Source: Streptomyces cyaneochromogenes
GTDB lineage: Bacteria > Actinomycetota > Actinomycetes > Streptomycetales > Streptomycetaceae
NCBI RefSeq assembly: GCF_003963535.1
Contig: NZ_CP034539.1
Coordinates: 6,634,001-6,698,000 of the forward strand
DNA: 64,000 bases
Direction: 5' to 3'
In this document: in pieces, positions 1 to 7,023 of the stretch
Layout of the letters: every line of letters starts with the position of its first letter
How positions within the stretch are numbered: the stretch's first letter is position 1
Made by a program: the position numbers and the translations under genes
Notes under the pieces: model-generated
Database searches by the model: none
What the model was told of the DNA's origin: nothing
The model's input: only the letters and a program-made list of their open reading frames with translations

Positions 1-2
1 CG

Positions 3-845
3 GACAACGTCCCGTCGAGGCTCGACGAGGACGGCGTCCTGTGGGGCTGCGGCACCTGCGACATGAAGTCGGGCGTCGCGGTCCAGCTCCGCCTCGCGGC
101 GACGGTCCCGGCCCCGAACCGCGACCTGACCTTCGTCTTCTACGACAACGAAGAGGTGACCGCCGACCTCAACGGCCTCAAGCACGTCGCGGAGAACCGT
201 CCGCAGTGGCTGGAGGGCGACTTCGCGGTGCTGCTCGAGCCGTCGGACGGCGAGGTGGAGGGCGGCTGCCAGGGCACGCTGCGGGTCCTGCTCAGGACCA
301 CGGGCGAGCGGGCCCACTCCGCGCGCGGCTGGATGGGCTCGAACGCGATCCACGCGGCCGCCCCGATCCTGGCCCGGCTGGCCTCGTACGAACCGCGCTA
401 CCCGGTGATCGACGGCCTGGAGTACCGGGAGGGACTGAACGCGGTCGGCATCTCGGGCGGCGTGGCCGGCAACGTCATCCCCGACGAGTGCGTCGTGACG
501 GTCAACTTCCGCTACGCCCCGGACCGCACCGAGGAGGAGGCCGTCGCGCACGTCCGCGAGGTCTTCGCCGACTGCGGGGTGGAGGAGTTCGTGGTGGACG
601 ACCACAGCGGCGGCGCGCTCCCGGGCCTCTCGCACCCGGCGGCAGCGGCGTTCATGGAGGCGGTCGGCGGCATCCCGCGCCCGAAGTACGGCTGGACGGA
701 CGTCTCCCGCTTCTCGTCCCTGGGCATCCCCGCGGTCAACTACGGCCCCGGCAACCCGCACTTGGCGCACAAGCGGGACGAGCGGGTGGAGACGGCGAAG
801 ATCCTCGCGGGGGAGGAGCGGCTGCGGGCGTGGCTCACGGCGTAG
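3..845 (+). CDS. dapE: Succinyl-diaminopimelate desuccinylase, 5' end outside window
   Basis: M20-family zinc metallopeptidase that removes succinate from N-succinyl-LL-diaminopimelate in lysine and peptidoglycan-precursor synthesis (cytosolic). The 280 visible codons keep the metal-site pieces: GTCDMKSG (bridging Asp) at the very start, YDNEEV (catalytic and metal Glu), LLEPSDGEVEGGCQGT (metal ligand after the catalytic pair) and the C-terminal NYGPGNPHLAHKRDE (last His). The lid/dimerisation domain (GERAHSARGWMGSNAIH) is intact. Only the N-terminal part with the first metal His is missing, because the gene starts before base 1. The upstream-gene position relative to the LOG protein and folP2 matches other actinobacteria, which supports DapE over a generic M20 peptidase. 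Confidence 0.93.
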   Translation, partial: DNVPSRLDEDGVLWGCGTCDMKSGVAVQLRLAATVPAPNRDLTFVFYDNEEVTADLNGLKHVAENRPQWLEGDFAVLLEPSDGEVEGGCQGTLRVLLRTTGERAHSARGWMGSNAIHAAAPILARLASYEPRYPVIDGLEYREGLNAVGISGGVAGNVIPDECVVTVNFRYAPDRTEEEAVAHVREVFADCGVEEFVVDDHSGGALPGLSHPAAAAFMEAVGGIPRPKYGWTDVSRFSSLGIPAVNYGPGNPHLAHKRDERVETAKILAGEERLRAWLTA

Positions 846-983
846 GGGATGGCCGGCCGGGGGATCGCCGGGACGGCGCTTCACGGCGGTCATGCTCACG
901 TCCCCCGTCCGTAACCCGCGTGGATCTACGCTGAGGTGGAACGACCTGCAAGACCCGCAGGCCCCGAAGTGGAGGGAGCGTAC

Positions 984-1742
984 ATGGCTACCGGTAACCC
1001 CGAGGGGAAGAAGCAGCCACCGGAGGAGCAGCGGTTGGGCCCGGTGCTGCGCAGGCGGGGGCAGGTGACGCCGAGCACCACGGACCAGCGGCTGCTGGAC
1101 GAGCGTGCCCCCTCGGACTGGGTCCACACCGACCCGTGGCGCGTCCTGCGTATCCAGTCGGAGTTCATCGAGGGCTTCGGCACGCTTGCCGAACTCCCGG
1201 CGGCGATCAGCGTGTTCGGCTCGGCCCGTACGCCTGCGGGCTCGCCGGAGTACGAGGTCGGAGTCCGTCTGGGCCGCGGCCTGGTCGAGGCCGGCTTCGC
1301 GGTGATCACCGGCGGCGGCCCCGGCGCCATGGAGGCGGCCAACAAGGGCGCGTGCGAGGCGAAGGGCGTCTCGGTCGGCCTCGGCATCGAGCTGCCCTTC
1401 GAGCAGGGGCTCAACCCCTACGTCGACATCGGCCTGAACTTCCGGTACTTCTTCGTCCGCAAGATGATGTTCGTCAAGTACGCCCAGGGCTTCGTGGTCC
1501 TCCCCGGCGGCCTCGGCACCCTCGACGAACTCTTCGAGGCCCTCACCCTGGTCCAGACCCAGAAGGTCACCCGCTTCCCGATCGTCCTGTTCGGCAGCGA
1601 GTACTGGGGCGGCCTGGTCGACTGGCTCAAGAACACCCTGATCGCCCAGGGCAAGGCCTCGGAGAAGGACCTGCTCCTGTTCCACGTGACGGACGACGTG
1701 GACGAGGCGGTGGCGTTGGTGTCGAAGGAGGCGGGCCGCTAG
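984..1742 (+). CDS. LOG-family (TIGR00730) Rossmann-fold nucleotide-binding protein
   Basis: 252-residue member of the LOG/lysine-decarboxylase-like family. Plant and several bacterial members release free cytokinin bases from nucleotide monophosphates as 5'-phosphoribohydrolases; the bacterial substrate is often unknown. Visible motifs are the glycine loop GGGPGAMEA (about residues 110-118) and the hallmark PGGLGTLDE (about 174-182). The N-terminal 45 residues are charged and low complexity. ATG 984 is chosen because GGAGGG lies 8 bases upstream; an in-frame GTG at 936 has no ribosome site. A TACGCT hexamer at 927-932 could be a -10. Annotation as lysine decarboxylase would be wrong. Confidence 0.88.
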   Translation: MATGNPEGKKQPPEEQRLGPVLRRRGQVTPSTTDQRLLDERAPSDWVHTDPWRVLRIQSEFIEGFGTLAELPAAISVFGSARTPAGSPEYEVGVRLGRGLVEAGFAVITGGGPGAMEAANKGACEAKGVSVGLGIELPFEQGLNPYVDIGLNFRYFFVRKMMFVKYAQGFVVLPGGLGTLDELFEALTLVQTQKVTRFPIVLFGSEYWGGLVDWLKNTLIAQGKASEKDLLLFHVTDDVDEAVALVSKEAGR

Positions 1743-1766
1743 CGCGGCGGCGGAGTTCCCGGTACG

Positions 1767-1910
1767 TCTGGACGCCGGCCCGGGCATTTGGGCCGGTCCG
1801 GCGTTCGGGGACGAGGACGCACCGCCCCCAGCCCCCACCCACCTCCAGCGGGCCGTCACCTCTGGACGCTGGCCCGGGCATTTCAGCCCGTCCGGCGTTT
1901 GAGGACGAGG
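1767..1910. repeat. Two tandem copies of an intergenic repeat unit
   Basis: Two 50-base units, 1767-1816 and 1861-1910, start with TCTGGACGC, contain GGCCCGGGCATTT and end GACGAGG. By eye 44 of 50 positions agree; the offset is 94 bases. They lie between the convergent LOG and folP2 genes. The second unit runs straight into another dispersed repeat (1906-1955). Related sequence is common in Streptomyces intergenic spaces as far as I remember; no coding potential is seen. Confidence 0.75.
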
Positions 1911-1955
1911 CCCTTTCGGGGCCGAAGCGGGGGTCTGGGGGCCGCAGGCCCCCAG
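1906..1955 (+). repeat. 50-bp dispersed repeat, perfect inverted copy at 28995-29044
   Basis: This 50-base segment (starting CGAGGCCCTTTCGGGGCC, ending GGCCCCCAG) is identical to the reverse complement of 28995-29044, 27 kb away. It contains two self-complementary arms (GGCCCTTTCGGGGCC and CTGGGGGCCGCAGGCCCCCAG), so a transcript would fold into two adjacent hairpins. Both copies lie just downstream of gene ends, so they may act as terminators or as a mobile intergenic element. Confidence 0.85.
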
Positions 1956-1995
1956 GGACGGGACGGGTAGGGGCGGCGGGGGCGAGGAAAAGGCG

Positions 1996-2856
1996 TTACG
2001 CCAACCCCCGCCGCGCCACCGCCGGCGCCCGATGCCCAGCGATCGACGCCACCATGTCCAGCACCTGCCGCGTCTCCGCCACCTCGTGCACCCGATACAC
2101 CTGCGCTCCCAACCACGCCGACACCGCGGTGGTGGCCAGCGTCCCCACCACCCGCTCCTTCACCGGCTTGTCCAGCGTCTCCCCGACAAAGTCCTTGTTC
2201 GACAGGGACACCAGCACCGGCCACCCCGTCGACACCATCTCCCCCAACCGCCGGGTCGCCTCGAGGCTGTGCCGCGTGTTCTTCCCGAAGTCGTGCCCGG
2301 GATCGATCATGATCGACTCCCGAGGAACCCCCAGCGACAACGCCCGCTCGGCCAACCCCACCGTCACCCGCAGAATGTCGGCCATGACGTCGTCGTACGT
2401 CACCCGATGCGGCCGGGTCCGCGGCTCCGCACCCCCGGCGTGCGTACACACCAGCCCCACCCCGTACCGCGCGGCGACCTCCGCCAGCCCGGGATCCACC
2501 CCACCCCACGCGTCGTTCAGCAGATCCGCCCCCGCCTCGCACACCGCCGCCCCGACGTCGGCCCGCCAGGTGTCCACGCTGATCACGACCTCCGGGAACC
2601 GCCGCCGCACCTCCGCCACGAACCCGACGGTCCGCCTCGCCTCCTCCTCGGCGGTCACCTCGTCCCCCGGCCCGGCCTTGACCCCACCGATGTCGATGAT
2701 GGCCGCCCCCTCCGCCACGGCCTGCTCCACGCGCGCGAGGGCCGGCTCGTCGCGGAATGTCGCCCCTTGGTCGTAGAAGGAGTCCGGGGTCCGGTTCACG
2801 ATCGCCATGATCACCGGCTCGTGCGTGCCGAACTCACGCGTGCCCAGCCTGAGCAT
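1996..2856 (-). CDS. folP2: FolP2-type dihydropteroate synthase homologue
   Basis: 286-residue TIM-barrel protein of the DHPS family. The N-terminal strand reads VIMAIVNRTPDSFYDQGATF, where true DHPS has GxLNVTPDSFSDGG. The pterin/pABA loop that normally reads GGxSTRPG is replaced by IDIGGVKAGPGDEV. Both changes match M. tuberculosis FolP2 (Rv1207), which has been reported to lack DHPS activity, so the standard folate role is doubtful. Conserved SVDTWRADV, LINDAWGG, IDPGHDFGKNT and SNKDFVGETL remain, suggesting a pterin-like or other ligand. Start ATG 2856 has AGGAGAGG about 10 bases upstream. It is convergent with the LOG gene and divergent from the DivIVA-domain gene. Confidence 0.88.
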   Translation of the reverse strand: MLRLGTREFGTHEPVIMAIVNRTPDSFYDQGATFRDEPALARVEQAVAEGAAIIDIGGVKAGPGDEVTAEEEARRTVGFVAEVRRRFPEVVISVDTWRADVGAAVCEAGADLLNDAWGGVDPGLAEVAARYGVGLVCTHAGGAEPRTRPHRVTYDDVMADILRVTVGLAERALSLGVPRESIMIDPGHDFGKNTRHSLEATRRLGEMVSTGWPVLVSLSNKDFVGETLDKPVKERVVGTLATTAVSAWLGAQVYRVHEVAETRQVLDMVASIAGHRAPAVARRGLA

Positions 2857-2995
2857 CCCCTGTGACCTCTCCTAGTACGTCCTGGCAAGTTGCCTGCATA
2901 CGGCCGCCTGCGACCCTAACTGTCAGAGTCGCATGGCACGATCGGACACTGACACACTCGACCGCACGCATTAACGGACCGTGGGGGCCACAGCG

Positions 2996-3355
2996 ATGGT
3001 TATGTTCCTGTTCCTGGTCGTCGCGCTGGCCGTCGTGGTCGCCGCGGTGACGCTCGCCGTGGTGGGCGGCGGCGAGGGTGACGGCCCGCTGCCGGACGCC
3101 GCGCCCGAGCGCCTCCAGGACCCGCTGCCGCCGGACCGCCCCGTCAACCGCGCGGACATCGAGAGCCTCCGCTTCCCGCTCGCCGCCCGCGGCTACCGCA
3201 TGGCCGACGTCGACGACGCCCTCAGCCGCCTCGGCGCCGAGCTCGCCGAGCGCGACGCCCGCATCGCCGACCTGGAGTCCGCACTGGCCGGCGCCCAGTC
3301 GGGGCCCGGCGGCAGGGTGCCGATGGACAAGCCCGCCCCGGAGGACCAGCAGTGA
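2996..3355 (+). CDS. Membrane-anchored DivIVA-domain protein
   Basis: 119-residue protein with one N-terminal membrane helix (about residues 1-25: MFLFLVVALAVVVAAVTLAVV), a short acidic/proline linker and one DivIVA-type segment (LRFPLAARGYRMADVDDALSRL) followed by a coiled-coil stretch. This resembles mycobacterial Rv1209, which also sits just upstream of tag. A role at the membrane in polar growth or cell-wall scaffolding is inferred from the domain only. ATG 2996 is preferred because GGGGG lies 8 bases before it; a GTG at 2981 in the same frame has no ribosome site. The stop overlaps the next start (GTGA), so it is translationally coupled to tag. Confidence 0.8.
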   Translation: MVMFLFLVVALAVVVAAVTLAVVGGGEGDGPLPDAAPERLQDPLPPDRPVNRADIESLRFPLAARGYRMADVDDALSRLGAELAERDARIADLESALAGAQSGPGGRVPMDKPAPEDQQ

Positions 3356-3939
3356 GCGACGGCACGGCCCTCGCCGGTCCGGACGGCGCCCTGCGCTGCC
3401 CCTGGGCCCTGTCCACCCCGGACTACGTGGCGTACCACGACGAGGAGTGGGGCCGCCCGGTCCACGGCGACGACGCGCTCTACGAACGCCTCAGCCTGGA
3501 GGCCTTCCAGTCGGGCCTGTCCTGGATCACGATCCTGCGCCGCCGCGAGGGCTTCCGCGCCGCCTTCGCGGGCTTCGAGATCGCCAAGGTCGCGACGTTC
3601 ACGGACACCGACCGGGACCGCCTCCTCGCCGACGCGGGCATCATCCGCAACCGCGCCAAGATCGACGCGACCCTGGCCAACGCGCGTGTACTGGCCGACT
3701 GGGCCCCGGGCGACCTGGACGAACTGATCTGGTCCCACGCCCCCGACGCGGCCGCCCGCCCGATACCGAAGACCCTGGCGGACGTCCCGGCGGTCACGCC
3801 GGAGTCGACGGCGCTGAGCAAGGCCCTGAAGAAGAGGGGACTGCGCTTCGTGGGTCCGACGACGGCGTACGCCCTGATGCAGGCGTGCGGCCTGGTGGAC
3901 GACCACCTGGAGTCGTGCGTCGCCAGAAGCGCCCCGTGA
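3352..3939 (+). CDS. tag: DNA-3-methyladenine glycosylase I
   Basis: 195-residue base-excision repair glycosylase removing 3-methyladenine. The Tag fold is recognisable throughout: N-terminal CPWALSTPDYVAYHDEEWG supplies two zinc ligands (Cys and His), LEAFQSGLSWITIL holds the conserved Glu and aromatic residues of the base pocket, and QACGLVDDHLESC supplies the C-terminal His and Cys of the zinc snap. GTG 3352 overlaps the DivIVA-domain stop by four bases. The length is typical of the family, so the gene looks intact. Confidence 0.95.
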   Translation: MSDGTALAGPDGALRCPWALSTPDYVAYHDEEWGRPVHGDDALYERLSLEAFQSGLSWITILRRREGFRAAFAGFEIAKVATFTDTDRDRLLADAGIIRNRAKIDATLANARVLADWAPGDLDELIWSHAPDAAARPIPKTLADVPAVTPESTALSKALKKRGLRFVGPTTAYALMQACGLVDDHLESCVARSAP

Positions 3940-3960
3940 GGGGCGCCGGGCGCCCCGCGC

Positions 3961-4764
3961 TCACCGGCCCAAGTACTTCGGCTTCTCCTTGTTGACGAAG
4001 GCCTGGACCGCGATCGCGTGATCCTCCGAGGACCCCGCCCGAATCTGCAGCTCGTCCTCCTTCTCCAGGGTCTCCTCCAGCGAGTGCGACAGCCCGAACG
4101 CCACCGCCTCCTTGATCGCCCCGTACGCCACCGTCGGCCCCTCGGCCAACGCCCGCGCCACCTTCTCGGCCTCGCTCCGCAGCTCCGCGGAAGGCACCAG
4201 CCGGTTGGCGATCCCCAGCTCGTACGCCTCCTGCGCCTTGATGTTCCGCGGGAAAAGCAGCAGGTCAGCGGCGCGCCCAGGCCCCACGACCCGCGGCAGC
4301 GTCCACGAGATCCCGGAGTCGGCGGTCAGCGCCACCCCCGCGAACGACGTATTGAAGGCGGCCGTGTCGGCCACGACCCGATAGTCCGCGGCCAGCGCGA
4401 ACCCGAAGCCCGCCCCCGCCGCGACCCCGTTCACCCCGGCCACCACCGGCTTCGGCATCCCGGCCAGCGCCCGCACGATCGGGTTGTAGTGCTCCCGCAC
4501 CGTGCTCATGGTCTGCCGCGACCCGGTCTCCCGGTCCGCGACCAGCAGCCCGATGTGCTCCTTGAGGTCCTGCCCCACACAGAACGCCCGCTCCCCGGCC
4601 GCGGTCAGCAGCACGGCCCGTACGGCGTCGTCGCCCGCCGCGGCCTGGACCGCGTCCCGCAGAGCGACCTTGGACGCGATGTTCAGCGCGTTCATCGCCT
4701 CGGGGCGGTTCAGCGTGATCGTCGCGAGTCCGTCGCTCACCTCGTAGAGCACGGTGTCGACCAT
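3961..4764 (-). CDS. Crotonase: enoyl-CoA hydratase/isomerase, PaaG-like
   Basis: 267-residue crotonase-fold enzyme acting on acyl-CoA thioesters. The oxyanion-hole strands are clear (AFCVGQDLKEH and NGVAAGAGFGFALAADYRV). At the second catalytic position the sequence is LTADSGISWTLPR, with Asp rather than the second Glu of true hydratases. This is the pattern of PaaG-type isomerases acting on 2,3-dehydro or epoxy acyl-CoAs, so I prefer isomerase-like over classical hydratase; the substrate is unknown. ATG 4764 is preceded by GGAGGGG. It is transcribed convergently to tag and stands alone, with no paa genes nearby. Confidence 0.85.
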   Translation of the reverse strand: MVDTVLYEVSDGLATITLNRPEAMNALNIASKVALRDAVQAAAGDDAVRAVLLTAAGERAFCVGQDLKEHIGLLVADRETGSRQTMSTVREHYNPIVRALAGMPKPVVAGVNGVAAGAGFGFALAADYRVVADTAAFNTSFAGVALTADSGISWTLPRVVGPGRAADLLLFPRNIKAQEAYELGIANRLVPSAELRSEAEKVARALAEGPTVAYGAIKEAVAFGLSHSLEETLEKEDELQIRAGSSEDHAIAVQAFVNKEKPKYLGR

Positions 4765-4997
4765 GGTGTATCCCCTCCGGCTTTCGCGGCTCGGGCGTAC
4801 TCGTCAGTACGCACATGTCTGAAGGACAGCATGGCGGAGATCATCGACAACGGCCCTGACCGGACGTGTGACCTGCGTCAAAGAATTCTCGTCCGGTTCT
4901 GTTCGGTCCAGGCGCGTGCGGTGGCGCAGTATCGCAGTCACATCGCCGAATTGAGTGGTTTTGCTCGCGCGCGTTGCCCAAGCGATGCCGACTGATG

Positions 4998-5028
4998 TTG
5001 GTCATCGGGTCCTGAGATGCGGGATAAT
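4998..5028 (+). promoter_or_regulatory. Candidate housekeeping promoter for the DUF3117 gene
   Basis: TTGGTC (4998-5003) and GATAAT (5023-5028, one mismatch from TATAAT) separated by 19 bases. The initiation point would fall near 5035, giving a leader of about 107 bases before ATG 5142. The spacer is one base longer than usual. Confidence 0.45.
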
Positions 5029-5141
5029 GGCTTGGAAGCAATGTGTTCGATGCCGGTGTCGCGTGTCTCATGCCAGGCGCGCGTGCCCTCCATGGGGCCG
5101 TCGGCTTTGACTATGAGCTGGTTTCAGGAAGGGGAACGAGC

Positions 5142-5309
5142 ATGGCGGCCATGAAGCCGCGGACGGGCGATGGCCCGCTCGAGGTGACCAAGGAGGGGCG
5201 GGGCATCGTCATGCGCGTTCCGCTCGAAGGCGGCGGTCGGCTCGTCGTCGAGCTGACCCCTGACGAGGCCGACGCACTGGGCGACGCCCTCAAGAAGGTC
5301 GTCGGCTGA
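5142..5309 (+). CDS. DUF3117 family small protein
   Basis: 55-residue protein that begins MAAMKPRTGDGPLEVTKEGR and continues as a short beta-rich domain ending DALGDALKKVVG. It matches DUF3117, a family almost invariant across actinobacteria (M. tuberculosis Rv1211 is the equivalent, also next to tag). The function is not known to me. ATG 5142 is selected because GGAAGGGGAACG lies just upstream; the frame is open back to 5043 but without a good start there. The strong conservation and long leader suggest high, regulated expression. Confidence 0.88.
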   Translation: MAAMKPRTGDGPLEVTKEGRGIVMRVPLEGGGRLVVELTPDEADALGDALKKVVG

Positions 5310-5335
5310 CGCGGAAGCGACCCTACCCTTTCGGT

Positions 5336-5365
5336 GGCCCCGGCATCGCACATGGTGCCGGGGTC
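5336..5365. terminator. Hairpin terminator between convergent DUF3117 and O-methyltransferase genes
   Basis: CCCCGGCA (5338-5345) pairs perfectly with TGCCGGGG (5356-5363) across a 10-base loop and is followed by GCTGTTTG. It can serve both directions. Confidence 0.7.
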
Positions 5366-5390
5366 GCTGTTTGTCCCGGTACGGTTGCGG

Positions 5391-6023
5391 TCACCGTTTG
5401 ACCGCGCACAGCAGGCCGTCCCCGACCGGCAGCAGTGACGGCACCAGCTCCTGGCTCTCGCGCACCGCGCGCAGCAGTTCCCGGATGCGTATGACCTCCG
5501 TGGGCTGCGGGCCCGAGTCCACCGTGCGGCCGTTGGCGAAGACGCCCTCGAAGACGACGAGGCCACCCGGACGCAGCAGGCGCAACGATTCAGCGAGATA
5601 GTCGAGGAACTCCAGCCGGTCACCGTCACAGAAGACGAGGTCGTAGCCGGCGTCCGCGAGGCGGGGCAGGACGTCCAGGGCGCGGCCCGGGATGAAGCGG
5701 GCGCGGTTGCTGGCGAAGCCGCAGGCGCGGAAGGCCTGGCGGGCGAACTGCTGGTGCTCGGGTTCGGGGTCCACCGTGGTCAGCACGCCGTCGGGGCGCA
5801 TGCCGTGCAGGAGGTGGATGCCGGAGACGCCGGTACCGGTGCCGATCTCCGCCACCGCCTTCGCGTCCACCGAGGCGGCCAGCATCCGCAGCGCGGCGCC
5901 CGTGCCGGGCGACACCGAGCGCAGCCCCGCTTCACGGGCCCGGTCCCGGGCCCAGCGCAGGACTTCGTCCTCGGCGACGTAGGCGTCGGCGAACGCCCAG
6001 CTCGTCTGCCGGTTGCCGGTAAT
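5391..6023 (-). CDS. SAM-dependent O-methyltransferase, apparent ATT start
   Basis: 210-residue class I methyltransferase of the catechol/caffeoyl-CoA O-methyltransferase type. Motif I reads VAEIGTGTGVSGIHLL, the acidic adenosine ligand lies in LTTVDPEPEH, and YDLVFCDGDRLEFLDYL is motif IV. The reading frame is coherent upstream to ITGNRQTSWAFADAY, which is family-like sequence, yet no ATG, GTG or TTG occurs there before a stop. ATT at 6021-6023 sits 6 bases after AGGAG on the minus strand, the best start; GTG 5915 would delete the first helix region. The 210-residue length is close to M. tuberculosis Rv1220c, which also flanks sigE. It is divergent from the sigma gene. Substrate unknown. Confidence 0.82.
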   Translation of the reverse strand: MTGNRQTSWAFADAYVAEDEVLRWARDRAREAGLRSVSPGTGAALRMLAASVDAKAVAEIGTGTGVSGIHLLHGMRPDGVLTTVDPEPEHQQFARQAFRACGFASNRARFIPGRALDVLPRLADAGYDLVFCDGDRLEFLDYLAESLRLLRPGGLVVFEGVFANGRTVDSGPQPTEVIRIRELLRAVRESQELVPSLLPVGDGLLCAVKR

Positions 6024-6076
6024 GACCCTCTCCTGTCCCCGTGGTTGCCTGGGCGTGACTGTATCCGTTACGGGCG

Positions 6077-6102
6077 GGAACCCGCAGATGGGACCGGGCG
6101 TT
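6077..6102 (+). promoter_or_regulatory. ECF-sigma (SigE/SigR type) promoter upstream of the sigma gene
   Basis: GGAACC (6077-6082), 16 bases, then CGTT (6099-6102), which fits the GGAAC(C)-N16-CGTT pattern of stress ECF promoters. It lies about 150 bases before ATG 6253, so autoregulation by the sigma factor encoded downstream is likely. Confidence 0.7.
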
Positions 6103-6252
6103 TAGAAGGGTGGGAAGACGAGCGGGGGGACACAGTTGGATCACGATGACGAGCGGGGCCGCGAGCAAGTGCTGACGCAGGCCCACCAGCCGTATCAGCC
6201 CAGATCAAATTCTCGTAAAACCGCTTATCCGGAGCTAACGGGCGAGGTGGCT

Positions 6253-7023
6253 ATGGTAGGGGCTCCACTGGACACCACCAGAGCCGACAGGGGAGGTGCG
6301 GCTGCGCCTGTGGATCGGGGAGGAGTGCTGCGGCGCTTTCTCGGATCGGCGGGCAGGCCGAAATCCGTGAACGACACCGCTGACCACAGCCACGCCGGCG
6401 ACTTCGCCCAGACCGCGACCTTCTCCACCGACGCGGACGGGCAGGCGTGGACTCCGCCCACCTGGGAGGAGATCGTCAGCACGCACAGCGGCCGCGTCTA
6501 CCGACTGGCGTACCGCCTCACCGGCAATCAGCACGACGCCGAGGACCTGACCCAAGAGGTCTTCGTCCGCGTCTTCCGCTCCCTGTCGACGTACACGCCG
6601 GGCACCTTCGAGGGCTGGCTGCACCGCATCACCACCAACCTCTTCCTGGACATGGTCCGCCGCAAGCAGCGCATCCGCTTCGACGCGCTGGGCGACGACG
6701 CGGCCGAGCGGCTGCCCAGCAAGGAGCCCACGCCCCAGCAGGTCTTCAACGACGCGCACTTCGACGCGGACGTCCAGCAGGCCCTCGACACCCTCGCGCC
6801 CGAGTTCCGGGCCGCGGTCGTCCTGTGCGACATCGAAGGGCTGTCGTACGAGGAGATCGCCGCGACCCTGGGCGTCAAGCTCGGCACCGTCCGGTCCCGT
6901 ATCCACCGGGGCCGCTCGCAGCTGCGCAAGGCCCTCGCCCACCGCTCGCCGGAGGCGCGCGCCGAGCGCCGCTCCTTCGTGCCGCGTGTGGCCGCTCTGG
7001 GAGGAGGGGGCGCGACCGCGTGA
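6253..7023 (+). CDS. ECF RNA polymerase sigma factor, orthologue of mycobacterial SigE
   Basis: 256-residue extracytoplasmic-function sigma factor. After a variable N-terminal arm of about 75 residues, region 2 is clear (VYRLAYRLTGNQHDAEDLTQ, FRSLSTYTPGTFEGWLHRI, DMVRRKQRIRF), and region 4 carries the helix-turn-helix GLSYEEIAATLGVKLGTVRS. ATG 6253 follows GAGGTGG; an upstream in-frame TTG at 6136 would add 39 residues and cannot be excluded, since mycobacterial SigE also has several starts. The next gene is a zinc anti-sigma factor overlapping by GTGA, followed by htrA and tatB: the envelope-stress arrangement. This is not the gene called sigE in S. coelicolor cell-wall literature, so no symbol is given. 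Confidence 0.92.
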   Translation: MVGAPLDTTRADRGGAAAPVDRGGVLRRFLGSAGRPKSVNDTADHSHAGDFAQTATFSTDADGQAWTPPTWEEIVSTHSGRVYRLAYRLTGNQHDAEDLTQEVFVRVFRSLSTYTPGTFEGWLHRITTNLFLDMVRRKQRIRFDALGDDAAERLPSKEPTPQQVFNDAHFDADVQQALDTLAPEFRAAVVLCDIEGLSYEEIAATLGVKLGTVRSRIHRGRSQLRKALAHRSPEARAERRSFVPRVAALGGGGATA

